A stretch of DNA of 64,000 nt from Anaerocaecibacter muris (lineage in GTDB: Bacteria > Bacillota > Clostridia > Christensenellales > Pumilibacteraceae), in contig NZ_CALPCE010000003.1 of the NCBI RefSeq assembly GCF_943192945.1, positions 124,001 to 188,000 on the forward strand. Direction: 5' to 3'. The first letter of the stretch is position 1. The number at the start of each line of letters is the position of its first letter. The position numbers were made by a program, and so were the translations under genes. The notes below the pieces were generated by a model. It did not search any database. It saw only the letters and a list, made by a program, of their open reading frames with translations, and had not been told where the DNA came from. This document shows positions 15,743-25,470 of this stretch, one piece after another.

Positions 15743-17581
15743 CTACACCGCGCCCGAATTTTGCACTTGTTCCTCTTGGAACTGGCGCATGTACAAATTG
15801 TAATACGTGCCGCGCTTTTTTATCAGCTCGGCGTGCGACCCGCGCTCGACTATTTTTCCGCCGTCCACGACAAGTATTATATCCGCCGATCGTATTGTCG
15901 ACAGTCTGTGCGCTATCACAAAACTCGTGCGGTTTTCCATTAGCTTTTCTATCGCGCTCTGTATCAGCTTTTCGGTGATTGTGTCGATTGACGACGTGGC
16001 TTCGTCGAGCACGAATATAGCGGGGTTGACGAGTATTGCACGCGCGAACGACAGCAGTTGCTTTTCGCCCGTGGACAGAGTGTTGCCGCCCTCGCCCACT
16101 TCCGAATCGTAACCTTTATCGAGCCGCTCGATTATCGCCGCGGCGTTTACGCTTTTGACCGCCGCGTCGATCTCCGCGTCCGTCGCGTCCTCCTTGCCGT
16201 ATGTCAAGTTGTAACGTACCGTGCCCGAAAACAGATGCGGCGACTGCAACACGTATCCGATATTGCCGTGCAACCACCCGATCGAACGCTCGCGCACGTC
16301 CTTGCCGTCGATTAGTATGCTGCCGCTCGTCGGCTCGAAAAACCTGCACACAAGGTTGACTATCGTCGATTTTCCCGCGCCCGTTTCGCCGACGATTGCG
16401 ACCGTAGTGCCCTGCGGAACGTTAAGGTCAAAATGTTCGAGCACGTATTCGTCGCCGTCGGGGTATTTGAACGTCACGTCGCGGAACTCTACGTCGCCGC
16501 GTATAGGCTCCCAGTTTTCGCGCTTGGGGTTGAAACAGTCGCCGTACTTTTCGATTACTTCGGGCGCGTCCTTTACGTCGCTTTCGCTTTCCATAAGCGT
16601 CGAAAAACGTTCGAGGTTGACCCGCACCGTAACAAGGTCTGACAGCGCGCTTACAAACCACAGCACCGGCTCCATCAGTCCTTGCGCATAAGTCATGAAC
16701 ACAGACAGCACGCCGATTTTGATGACGCCCTCTTGCGTGATGACGCCGCCGTACCACAGCACCAACGCGAGCGCGGCGGACGACGCGAACGATATTATAG
16801 AAAACAGCAGGGCGCGGTGGTGTCCGAGCCGCGTCGCTTTGCGCTTCATCGAGTCGGTACGCGCACGGAAGTCGCCGTCCAGTTTGCGCTCGACGGCGAG
16901 CGTTTTGGACGTCGCCGCGCCCGTTATTCCCTCGTTGAACGCGCCCGTGATTTCGGAGTTTATTTCGCGCACTTTGCGGTTTTCCTTGGTGAGAGTGCGA
17001 TTGAAATACACCGAGAACAGCGCGACTATCGGCACGATCGCCAACACGCACACGGCGAGCAACGGTTGCAAGATAAACATGACGACCGCCGAACCGATTA
17101 CATACATTATGTTCCACACGCTTTGGTTGACGTCCCACGCTATTATGGACGCGACCGACGACGTGTCGCTCATGACGCGGGCTTGAAGTTTGCCCACGCT
17201 GTGTTGATTGAAGTACGACACGGACTGCGTTTGCAAGTGGTTGAACGCGTCGCGGCGCATGTCGCGCAGTATAAACATTTCCAGTCTGCAACAAGCGTAG
17301 CTGCCGAAATAGTCCACAACCGCGCACAAGAGTATTACCGACGCATACAACAGCGCGAACGTAATCAAGCCGTCTACCGTCTTGTTTGCTATAAAGTTAT
17401 CTATGGCGTACTGCTGGAATAACGGCGTGATTGTGTTGAGCACGCTCGCCACCACCGAGCCAAAAATGAGTACGGCAAAAAGTACGCGATACGTCTTTAT
17501 ATAAGGTTTGAGTTTGTCCAGCCCGAAAAATTTGAGCCGCTTTTCGGCGGGCGCGCTTTGCGCTTTGGGTTTATTTTTCAT
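15743..17581 (-). CDS. ABC exporter, transmembrane plus ATPase half (catalytic subunit of a heterodimer)
   Basis: 612 aa half-transporter. Six membrane helices (about 30-310) precede the ATPase domain: Walker A GETGAGKS (398-405), a degenerate signature LSTGE (502-506) and an intact Walker B with LDE (525-527). It overlaps the preceding exporter gene by 11 bases. The two differ in complementary ways, as in BmrCD/LmrCD-type heterodimeric exporters, where only one of the two ATP sites is fully active. Substrate unknown; drugs or lipids are typical of the family. Confidence 0.9.
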   Translation of the reverse strand: MKNKPKAQSAPAEKRLKFFGLDKLKPYIKTYRVLFAVLIFGSVVASVLNTITPLFQQYAIDNFIANKTVDGLITFALLYASVILLCAVVDYFGSYACCRLEMFILRDMRRDAFNHLQTQSVSYFNQHSVGKLQARVMSDTSSVASIIAWDVNQSVWNIMYVIGSAVVMFILQPLLAVCVLAIVPIVALFSVYFNRTLTKENRKVREINSEITGAFNEGITGAATSKTLAVERKLDGDFRARTDSMKRKATRLGHHRALLFSIISFASSAALALVLWYGGVITQEGVIKIGVLSVFMTYAQGLMEPVLWFVSALSDLVTVRVNLERFSTLMESESDVKDAPEVIEKYGDCFNPKRENWEPIRGDVEFRDVTFKYPDGDEYVLEHFDLNVPQGTTVAIVGETGAGKSTIVNLVCRFFEPTSGSILIDGKDVRERSIGWLHGNIGYVLQSPHLFSGTVRYNLTYGKEDATDAEIDAAVKSVNAAAIIERLDKGYDSEVGEGGNTLSTGEKQLLSFARAILVNPAIFVLDEATSSIDTITEKLIQSAIEKLMENRTSFVIAHRLSTIRSADIILVVDGGKIVERGSHAELIKKRGTYYNLYMRQFQEEQVQNSGAV

Positions 17582-19409
17582 CGCCGTCCGCCTCCTTTTC
17601 TATTTCGTCGGGCAATGCCGTTTGCAGGTCGTAAATGCGTTTATAAATGCCGCCCGCCGCGATAAGCTGTGCGTGCGTGCCGCGCTCCGCTATTTTTCCG
17701 CCGTCCATGACTATTATGCTGTCTGCGCGCATGACCGTGGAAATTCGGTGCGATATGATTACCGTCGTCGCCGCGCCGTTTAGCTCCGCGAGGTTGGCGC
17801 GTATTTTCGCGTCCGTTTCGCTGTCCACCGCCGACAGCGAGTCGTCGAAGATTATGTAAGGCGTTTCGCGCGCGATCGTCCGCGCAATCGCAACGCGCTG
17901 ACGCTGTCCGCCCGACAGCGTTACTCCGCGCTCGCCGACGACCGTTTCGTACCCGTTGGCGAACCCCGCGATATTGTCGTCGAGGCAGGCTATCTTTGCG
18001 CAACGCCGCACTTCCGCATCGTCCGCGCCGTCCTTTGCCATGGCGATATTCTCCGAGATAGTGCGCGAATATATGTAGCCCTCTTGCAACACGTACCCGA
18101 TATTGCCGCGAAGCGTGGGCGGCGGAATTTGTTTAACGTCGCGCCCGCCTATCGTAACCGTGCCCGAATCCGCTTTATACAGCCCGTCGATAAGGCACGC
18201 GATCGTCGATTTGCCGCTGCCCGTCGCGCCGATTATGCCGAACGTACTGCCCTGCGGCACGGTAAAGCTGACGTTTGCAAGCACGGGCTTGCCGCTTTCG
18301 TAAGCAAAGCTAACGTCGTCGAAAACAATATCGCCCGACAGCGGTTCGCCGCTCGCAGTATACTCCTCCTCCCGCGCGTTCATGACCTCGGCGATACGAC
18401 CGAGCGACACGCCGACTTTGCTCAAATTGGATATTATTCGACCGAGCTGGCGCACGGGTCCGAGCATCATCGTGTTGTACGAAACGAACGCGACAAGGTC
18501 GCCCGCCGACATGCCGCCGCGCACGCAAAACAGCGTGCCGATAACCACTATAAACAGCAGTTGCAACGCCGCGATAAAGTCGCTCGTCGTCCAGAACAGA
18601 GCCATAAACCGTTCCAGCCGAACCCACAGCCCCGTATAGTAATCGTTCTGTTTGGCGAACTTGTCGCGCTCCTTGCGCTCCGTGCCGAACGCACGCACCA
18701 CGCGCGCGCCCGTCAAGTTTTCCTGCGCATACGTCCACAACACGCCCTCGTTCTCGTCGCAACGCTTGAACGACGCGCGCGCACGCACGTGGAAAAACAG
18801 CGAGTAGCCGATTAGCGCGGGGATAAACGCCGAGGCTATCGCCGCGAGCCGCACGTCGATAGTGAACATGAACACGAGCGACAGCGCGAGCAAAAACACC
18901 ACGCGCACAAGCGTGAAAAACTGGTTGGTTATAAAGTTGGATATTACGTCCGCGTCCGACGTGCAACGCTGAATAATGTCGCCCGTGTTGTTTTCGGTCT
19001 GCCATGACAGAGGCAGACGCTGTATGTGCGAAAACAGCGTGTTGCGCATGCGGCGCATCAGTATTTCATTGGCGCGGGTGTTGAAATATGCGGAGCAGTA
19101 TTTAAACACGGTTGCAATGAGCGCAATGCCGATTATGACGATTGCGACTATCCAAATTCGGTCTTTGAGCGCGGCTATTCCGCCGAACAGCTCCACTATG
19201 CCCGAATAGCTTGCGGGCGGCGGCGCGTCGCCTATTACGCTGTCTATCGTGAACCCTATGATTTTGGGTATGACAACGCTTAAAAACGTCATTATCATGC
19301 CGCACGCCACGGCGAACAGAAACAAAGCGACGCTGCCTTTAAGAAAATATCTTAAAAGCCCGCGCTTTGTATACTGTTTATTTGTTTCTTTTAATCCTGT
19401 ATTTTCCAT
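17571..19409 (-). CDS. ABC exporter, transmembrane plus ATPase half (degenerate-site subunit)
   Basis: 612 aa partner of the following gene. Six membrane helices (about 20-310), Walker A GATGSGKS (394-401), a normal signature LSGGQ (498-502), but Walker B reads IIFDDS with Asp 523 in place of the catalytic Glu. This Asp together with the LSTGE of the partner gives one degenerate ATP site. No Shine-Dalgarno is seen; a TATTAT box lies 6 bases before the ATG with a weak -35, so it may be leaderless. Confidence 0.9.
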   Translation of the reverse strand: MENTGLKETNKQYTKRGLLRYFLKGSVALFLFAVACGMIMTFLSVVIPKIIGFTIDSVIGDAPPPASYSGIVELFGGIAALKDRIWIVAIVIIGIALIATVFKYCSAYFNTRANEILMRRMRNTLFSHIQRLPLSWQTENNTGDIIQRCTSDADVISNFITNQFFTLVRVVFLLALSLVFMFTIDVRLAAIASAFIPALIGYSLFFHVRARASFKRCDENEGVLWTYAQENLTGARVVRAFGTERKERDKFAKQNDYYTGLWVRLERFMALFWTTSDFIAALQLLFIVVIGTLFCVRGGMSAGDLVAFVSYNTMMLGPVRQLGRIISNLSKVGVSLGRIAEVMNAREEEYTASGEPLSGDIVFDDVSFAYESGKPVLANVSFTVPQGSTFGIIGATGSGKSTIACLIDGLYKADSGTVTIGGRDVKQIPPPTLRGNIGYVLQEGYIYSRTISENIAMAKDGADDAEVRRCAKIACLDDNIAGFANGYETVVGERGVTLSGGQRQRVAIARTIARETPYIIFDDSLSAVDSETDAKIRANLAELNGAATTVIISHRISTVMRADSIIVMDGGKIAERGTHAQLIAAGGIYKRIYDLQTALPDEIEKEADGDEK

Positions 19410-19548
19410 AATGCAATAATACCGTTATGCGTTAGCACAAATGAATATAAAAATAGCTTACGGCGACAAACCGCAAGCTATTTCTTAAAGCTATGGTTAT
19501 ATCGCGTTTTCGGCGCAATAACCCCGCCGTCCGCGCGACAAAATAGGA

Positions 19549-21168
19549 TTATTCTTCGCCTTCTTCTTTGTTTTCGTCTTCGAGCTGTTCTTTTGTGGGA
19601 ATATCGCTCTTTGCGCGCGTGCCCACAAACTGCGGCTCCATGCCCTCGGGTCCGTCTACCTTATAGAAATAAGTATAGCCGTTAGCCCATTTATCGACTT
19701 CGGCGAAATACGTGAAATATCCCGCCGCGTAATCGCAACTTATTCCTGCCGATACGGTGCTATCCGCGAGCTTTTGCGCTTCGCCGTACCCGTCCATGTG
19801 CGGATACAACGGAACGCGATAAAAGTCGCTCTCCGATCCCGAAAAGTACAGATAGTTTTCCTGTATGAACAGCGGCGTGCCTGCGGTCTTGCACAGCGTT
19901 TCGACATTGCCGTCCGTCGCATACACGTTTATCGCCGAACTCGTCGCGCCTATAAAGTACACAGTGTTGGACAGCGCGTCGGGACGGAACGGGAACGTTG
20001 CCGTTATAGTGCTTGTTATTTCGGTCGGGAAATATGCGTCGTCCGATTCGGAAGAACCGTACTTTCCGCCTATCTGCTTATTGCGGACGGCGGGGTCGAG
20101 CGCGTCTTGCTCTTTTTTGTAGCCCGCCGAATACTCCATGAGCATGTTATGAAGATTGTCGTAAGCGATTACGTCGTTGCCGACTTTGTTCTTTGTGCGA
20201 TAAAACACAACGCCGTCGCGCACCGCTTCTATCTTTTCCTCGCGCCCGTTCATGGACACTACAAAGTTTTCCGATCCGTCGGGGCGCATTGCCTCGATAA
20301 CCGTGCCCGCGCGCTGTTGGTCGCTGTCCTTGACGTTGCGCACGAAATAAATAAAGTCCTCGGGCGTGTTGGCGCTTATGCCGTTATAGTACGTGTCGCG
20401 GACGGGCAAATATACGCTTGTCGCGTTCACTTTGAACGTGACGGGATCTGCCGCCTCGCCCTTGCCGTGATTGACTTTGACCGATACGATATTAGTTCCC
20501 TCGTTGACTACAAGATACACCGCATTGTTGTACTTATAAAACGCATATGCCGACGACTTGGTGTCCACGTTCTCGGACGTGGTGTATATTTTGGTCGGCT
20601 CGCCGCCGTTGAGCGGCATCATGAAAAAGTCTGTGCGTCCCGTCTGCACCGTGCCCGTCGAGCTTTTTTCGTTGTTGGGCGTTGCAAAAAATACGGCGTT
20701 GTCGTAGATGAATATGCCGCCGCGCGAATAGCTTTCAGTGCCTATCGTTTTGGGCGCGATCTTGGTAGAGTTGACAATGTTTATAGGATTGTCGTAATAA
20801 TCTTTGCCTTCCTCGTACTTAAACTCCAAGCCCTTGTCGTCTATTTTGGCGCGGAACTTGGTAAGCCCGTCTCCGTCAACGTATTTTTCGCCGTTGAGTT
20901 CGGCGCGATAAAGCGCGCCTTTGACCACTTCGTCCCAAACGTTGGAATTACCGTCGGTATCGTCGTAGCCGCGCGTGCCGTTTATAAAATAAACGTAATT
21001 GCCGTATGCGACCGCCGACCCGCCCTGGCTCGTAACGATATACGACGTGTCCTGCGCGGGGAAGGAAATTTCCGTGTAGTGGTCGCCCGAACAGCCGGAA
21101 AGTACCGCGGGACTGACTGCGAGTACCGAGGCAAGCGCTATTGAAATGGCGACTGTGCGTTTTTTCAT
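19549..21168 (-). CDS. Secreted lipoprotein of unknown function, possible beta-propeller
   Basis: 539 aa. Signal peptide with lipobox LSGC (Cys 26), so it should sit on the outer face of the membrane. The rest has repeated Y-x-Y-F-x-(N/S) strands (YVYFINGTRG, AVFFATPNNE, FIYFVRNV, TVYFIGATSS, YLYFSGSESDFYRV, YFTYFAEV), reminiscent of DUF5050-like propeller proteins of Clostridia. The C-terminal end is Glu/Lys-rich. GGAG ribosome binding site before the ATG. No enzymatic motif was recognised. Confidence 0.75.
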   Translation of the reverse strand: MKKRTVAISIALASVLAVSPAVLSGCSGDHYTEISFPAQDTSYIVTSQGGSAVAYGNYVYFINGTRGYDDTDGNSNVWDEVVKGALYRAELNGEKYVDGDGLTKFRAKIDDKGLEFKYEEGKDYYDNPINIVNSTKIAPKTIGTESYSRGGIFIYDNAVFFATPNNEKSSTGTVQTGRTDFFMMPLNGGEPTKIYTTSENVDTKSSAYAFYKYNNAVYLVVNEGTNIVSVKVNHGKGEAADPVTFKVNATSVYLPVRDTYYNGISANTPEDFIYFVRNVKDSDQQRAGTVIEAMRPDGSENFVVSMNGREEKIEAVRDGVVFYRTKNKVGNDVIAYDNLHNMLMEYSAGYKKEQDALDPAVRNKQIGGKYGSSESDDAYFPTEITSTITATFPFRPDALSNTVYFIGATSSAINVYATDGNVETLCKTAGTPLFIQENYLYFSGSESDFYRVPLYPHMDGYGEAQKLADSTVSAGISCDYAAGYFTYFAEVDKWANGYTYFYKVDGPEGMEPQFVGTRAKSDIPTKEQLEDENKEEGEE

Positions 21169-21261
21169 ATCTGCTCCAATAAAGATTATAACCGAAATTT
21201 AACCGTGTAACCTGATTTTGCGAATTTTTGCCGATTGCCGTGCCGTCGGCTGTTCGCCTTA

Positions 21262-23511
21262 TCAGTTTTTGATTTTGAACGAAATCTTCGACGACAGCAA
21301 CCCGTCGCCCGTGACCTTTAACACAACCTTGTTTTCCGCGGGATCCGGTCTTACGACCGCAAGCGCGTGCCCGCCGTATGCGGGACACATGTCGAACTCG
21401 CTTTTGCGCATCATGGGGTCGGCGTTGATAAACGCTACAAGCTCCCCGCCCGTGACCGTCGCCGTGAGCGTGCGCATTGCATACGGCACAAGCTCCCCGT
21501 CGCGATCGCACACGTCCACCGTGGCAAAGCCCAGATCGCCGCGCGAAACGGACAGATTCTTTTGATACGCTTCCAGCCTTATCGACTTGGGCGAGTTGGC
21601 TGTTTTAAGTTGAGTGCGCGCGCACTCCGTGCCCTTGAAATATGCGACCGCTTCCAGCGTGCCGGGGTAGTAATCGACTTGGAACGTCGCTATGTGCCGA
21701 TTGACCTTGCCCGCGAGCTTTCGACCGATAAGCCTACCGTCGAGATACAGCGCTACCACGTCGCCCGACGTGTACACCTTAACCGTTATTTTTTGACCGA
21801 GGTAACGCGGCCAATTCCACATATTGACGTGCTCGCCGTCGTCGGGATCGACACATGTTATATAAGCTATGTTGCGTTCGCCCAAAAGTATGCGCTTATA
21901 CACTGCTTGCGGCTTTTCGCAACCGATAGCGTCGATGTCGCCCAGCGTGGTATAAATTTCGTTGAGCTTGCCGCCGCCGAGGTAGTCTATACCGCACTCG
22001 TTGAAGTCGCCTATTACCCTGCCGTTTTTCTCGGTGGCGTCCAGACTTTCAAACGCGCGCTCGCTGCTTGTCCGCGCGCCGACCACAAGCCTGTCGCGCT
22101 TGGCTTTTTCGCTCTCGTACAGCGGATATAAATAGTTGAACCCGCAGACGTCCACCGCCTCGAACGCGCCCGCCGTAAGGTTGTCGAACAGGTTTTTTTC
22201 GCGCCCCGCGTTGATTAGCGCGGACTCCGAATCGTAATGCGCGCGCTTGACGCCCGCCGCTTCCAGTTCTTTCAGCGTGGGAACAAACTCGCGCGCCGAC
22301 ACCGTTACTGGACGGGTGTCGTCCGTATCGCGTATGATTTCCGCGACGCTCGCAATAAGCGCGTGTCCGTCGTTGCGACCGTAACACTCCGGCACGTCGT
22401 CCGCAACGCCGTACATGGTGACGGACGGGTGGTTGCGCAGAGTGAGTAGTTTTTCGCTTATATATAAGTGCGGTTGCATGCCCGCAAACGGGGTCTTGCC
22501 CGCGACAAGCCTGTCCAACAGATCGACAAACGCGTACATACCCACGTCGTCGCACGCGTCGAGCGCGGCTTCGGTAGGACAATCGACAAAGTGCACTGCG
22601 TTATACCCGATTGCTTTTAACGCTTCCAGCCGTCTTACTTCGTTGCAGTACACGGACGCGCCGCCGAGCGCGGCGTCCGCATGCGACAAGTACGCGCCCC
22701 AAAGCAACACGTTGCGGTTGTTTACGTACAGTCCGCGCGTGGGGTTGAGCGACCGCGACGCTATGCCGAAACGCGCGCGCTCCTCGCGCTCCGTTCCGTC
22801 CTGCGCAATCAGTTTTGCCGTCATGGAATACATGTACGGATCGGACGGCGACCACTCGTAAGGATTGTTTATGCGCACGCGCATGGACAAAGGCTTGATT
22901 TGCCCCGCGCGAAGAATTATCTTGCGCTGTTTTTTGCCCGCGCGCTTGCCGCGCGCGTTGTGCACGGTACAGTCCACCGTAAACTTTTCGGGCTTGTCCA
23001 AATAATTGCAGACGGTAAGCTCGACGTCCGCGTAAGTCCTGTCGCCGACGACCGCCGTCTTTATAAACAGCGACCTGTATTCTATATCCGCAAGACTATC
23101 CGATATAATAAGTTTGACTCTGCCCGCAATACCCAGCCCGACATACTTGTCGTACATAGCGGGCGAATTAAACAGCTCGACGCGCACGGTATTGTTTACG
23201 CCCGAGAGCATATCGCCTATATAAAAAGTAACGGGACCGTAATCCGCTATCTCTCCGATTTTTTCGTCGTTTACAAACACGTCGCCCATACCGCACACGC
23301 CCGAAAATTCGAGCGCGGCGTTTCCGCTTTTAACCTGCGGCAAGGCACGCGAAAACACAGCGCGCGCAGACGGTATATACCCGTTTAGCTGACCGAACGC
23401 GCATGCGTAATCTCTGGAAAGTCCGACTGCCGCGTCGTGCGGCAGATCGCAATCGTACCGCGCGTCGCCCACGACAATATTCCAGTTCGCGTTTAAATCG
23501 ACACTTTTCAT
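21262..23511 (-). CDS. Glycoside hydrolase family 2-like protein, apparently without catalytic glutamates
   Basis: 749 aa from the ATG at 23511. Domain order follows GH2 beta-galactosidases: sugar-binding jelly roll (1-140), Ig-like domain (145-255), TIM barrel (260-515) and C-terminal Ig-like domains (530-749). The acid/base motif GNE of the family is replaced by ADD (370-372) in RNHPSVTMYGVADDVPE, and the nucleophile motif GSET by GART (478-481). The later landmark VIGDFNECGIDYLGGG is intact. It may bind sugars without cutting them. No signal peptide. The start is supported by a promoter whose -10 ends 6 bases upstream; the longer frame to 23634 covers that promoter. Confidence 0.8.
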   Translation of the reverse strand: MKSVDLNANWNIVVGDARYDCDLPHDAAVGLSRDYACAFGQLNGYIPSARAVFSRALPQVKSGNAALEFSGVCGMGDVFVNDEKIGEIADYGPVTFYIGDMLSGVNNTVRVELFNSPAMYDKYVGLGIAGRVKLIISDSLADIEYRSLFIKTAVVGDRTYADVELTVCNYLDKPEKFTVDCTVHNARGKRAGKKQRKIILRAGQIKPLSMRVRINNPYEWSPSDPYMYSMTAKLIAQDGTEREERARFGIASRSLNPTRGLYVNNRNVLLWGAYLSHADAALGGASVYCNEVRRLEALKAIGYNAVHFVDCPTEAALDACDDVGMYAFVDLLDRLVAGKTPFAGMQPHLYISEKLLTLRNHPSVTMYGVADDVPECYGRNDGHALIASVAEIIRDTDDTRPVTVSAREFVPTLKELEAAGVKRAHYDSESALINAGREKNLFDNLTAGAFEAVDVCGFNYLYPLYESEKAKRDRLVVGARTSSERAFESLDATEKNGRVIGDFNECGIDYLGGGKLNEIYTTLGDIDAIGCEKPQAVYKRILLGERNIAYITCVDPDDGEHVNMWNWPRYLGQKITVKVYTSGDVVALYLDGRLIGRKLAGKVNRHIATFQVDYYPGTLEAVAYFKGTECARTQLKTANSPKSIRLEAYQKNLSVSRGDLGFATVDVCDRDGELVPYAMRTLTATVTGGELVAFINADPMMRKSEFDMCPAYGGHALAVVRPDPAENKVVLKVTGDGLLSSKISFKIKN

Positions 23512-23517
23512 ATTGTC

Positions 23518-23546
23518 ATTATAACAATATGCCGCACAAATAGCAA
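23518..23546 (-). promoter_or_regulatory. Leaderless promoter of the GH2-like gene
   Basis: TTGCTA (23541-23546), 17-base spacer, TATAAT (23518-23523), then 6 bases to the ATG at 23511. No Shine-Dalgarno sequence is present. Confidence 0.75.
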
Positions 23547-23750
23547 GTGAATTAACGCGTTTTTTGCATTTACCTCCCGAAAACATTGAAAAAACGCACG
23601 TTTTTGCGAGTAATTTTATCGCGTTGTTTTTCACGGTCAGTTATGATATACGGTATAAAACCGACCGTTTTTGCGCGCCCGACGGCTCGCCCGCGCGGGC
23701 AAACCGTTCTATCGCCGCTAAACCGCATATCGTTGCGTTTAATATAAAAA

Positions 23751-23786
23751 ATCCCGTTCTCGATTGCTTTCGAGAACGGGATTTTG
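23751..23786 (-). terminator. Terminator of pckA
   Basis: AATCCCGTTCTCG and CGAGAACGGGATT form a stem of about 13 pairs with a short loop. A/T runs on both sides make it bidirectional. It lies about 20 bases after pckA. Confidence 0.9.
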
Positions 23787-23806
23787 TTATTGCCGGTACG
23801 AAACTG

Positions 23807-25384
23807 TTACGCTTTGGGACCTGCGTTGACGATATTTGCGTCGAGGTTGTACTTTTTGATGTTTTCCGCAAAGTCGTGCGCGAGTTTTTTCGCAAGACGG
23901 TCGTATTCCGCTTTGTCCTTCCAAACGTTTTTGGGATTGAGGATATTGCTTTCCACGTTGGGGCAGGTCTTGGGGATTGCAAGCCCGAAGAACGGCTCGA
24001 CCTCGTACTCGACGTTAGCAAGCGTGCCGTCGAGCGCGGCGGTGACGATTGCGCGGGTCGCGGGCAAGCTCATACGTTTGCCTACGCCGTAAGCACCGCC
24101 CGTCCAGCCCGTGTTAATAAGGTAAACGGACGATCCGTGTTTTTCTATTTTTTCGCCCAACAGTTTGGCGTACACCGACGACGGCAACGGCATGAACGGC
24201 GCGCCGAAGCACGTGGAGAACGTGCTGACGGGGTCGGTTATGCCGCGTTCCGTGCCAGCCACCTTGCTCGTGTAGCCCGACACGAAGTAGAACATTGCCT
24301 GTTCCTTGGTGAGCTTTGCCACGGGAGGAAGCACGCCGAACGCGTCCGCAGTAAGGAATATAACCGTTTTGGGGTGTTTGCCGACCGACGGAACGACCTT
24401 GTTGGGGATAAAGTCGATCGGGTACGATACGCGCGTGTTTTCGGTAAGACTGCGATCGGTATAATCGGGCTTGCGCGTTTCGTTATCGATTACGACGTTT
24501 TCCACAAGCGCGCCGAACTTAATCGCGCCGTAAATTTCGGGTTCGTGTTCTTTGCTCAAATCGATGCACTTGGCATAGCAGCCGCCCTCGATATTGAATA
24601 TACCGTCGTCCGACCAGCCGTGCTCGTCGTCGCCGATAAGTCCGCGCTTGGGGTCGGCGGACAGAGTGGTTTTGCCCGTACCCGAAAGTCCGAAGAACAA
24701 GGCGGTGTCGCCGCTGTTGTCGAGCGCCATATTAGCCGAGCAGTGCATGCCCAAAACGCCCTTTTGCGGCAACAGGTAGTTCATAAGGCTGAACACCGAT
24801 TTTTTCATTTCGCCCGCGTACTTCGATCCGACTACGAGTATAAGTTTGCGGTTGAGGCAAAGCAGTATCGCCGCTTCGCTGTTAGTGCCGCATTCTTTGG
24901 GGTCGAGTTTAAGCCCGGGAACGGCGATGAGCGTGTAGTCCTCTTTAAAGTCTTTAAGCTCTTTTTCCGTCGGACGGATGAGCATGTTGTTCATGAACAG
25001 GTTTTCGGACGCGTATTCGTTGATTACGCGCACAGAAACGCGGTACTTGGGATCCGCGCCCGCAAAGCCGTCGAACAAATACACGTTTTTGCCCGAAAGA
25101 TATTCGCCTACCTTTTTATAGATAAGCTCGAATTTGTCGAGCGGGAACTTTTTGTTTTCCGTTCCCCAGCCTATCTGTTCGGATACGCCCGCTTCGTCAA
25201 CGATAAATCTGTCCTTGGGCGAACGACCTGTGTACGCGCCCGTTTCGACGAGCAACGCGCCCGTGTCCGTGAGTCGCGACGGTTCGGTCTTTAACGCTTC
25301 CTCGGTGAGCCACGCGGGGCAACGGTTGCGTTCGACCTTTTGGGGTTTGACGATTCCGTACTTTTCGATTCCGTAAGTTTGCAT
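23807..25384 (-). CDS. pckA: Phosphoenolpyruvate carboxykinase (ATP)
   Basis: 525 aa enzyme that interconverts oxaloacetate plus ATP and phosphoenolpyruvate plus CO2. In anaerobes it often runs toward oxaloacetate and makes ATP during fermentation to succinate. Visible motifs are the P-loop GLSGTGKTTLSADP, the metal-binding GLIGDDEHGWSD, and RSPKDRFIVDE near residue 55. Length is normal for the ATP-dependent family. Strong AAAGGAG site 5 bases before the ATG. Confidence 0.97.
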   Translation of the reverse strand: MQTYGIEKYGIVKPQKVERNRCPAWLTEEALKTEPSRLTDTGALLVETGAYTGRSPKDRFIVDEAGVSEQIGWGTENKKFPLDKFELIYKKVGEYLSGKNVYLFDGFAGADPKYRVSVRVINEYASENLFMNNMLIRPTEKELKDFKEDYTLIAVPGLKLDPKECGTNSEAAILLCLNRKLILVVGSKYAGEMKKSVFSLMNYLLPQKGVLGMHCSANMALDNSGDTALFFGLSGTGKTTLSADPKRGLIGDDEHGWSDDGIFNIEGGCYAKCIDLSKEHEPEIYGAIKFGALVENVVIDNETRKPDYTDRSLTENTRVSYPIDFIPNKVVPSVGKHPKTVIFLTADAFGVLPPVAKLTKEQAMFYFVSGYTSKVAGTERGITDPVSTFSTCFGAPFMPLPSSVYAKLLGEKIEKHGSSVYLINTGWTGGAYGVGKRMSLPATRAIVTAALDGTLANVEYEVEPFFGLAIPKTCPNVESNILNPKNVWKDKAEYDRLAKKLAHDFAENIKKYNLDANIVNAGPKA

Positions 25385-25470
25385 ATTTACTCCTTTGGGC
25401 TTTTGCCCTATTGGTTTATTAGCTTTATTGTAAAGTTGATTTTTGCCGCGGCGGTTACCGCTATCGCGCG

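Noticed and set aside
23512-23634. 41-residue N-terminal extension of the GH2-like protein
   Set aside because: It spans the promoter and has a composition unlike the rest; the GH2 N-terminal domain begins right at the ATG at 23511.
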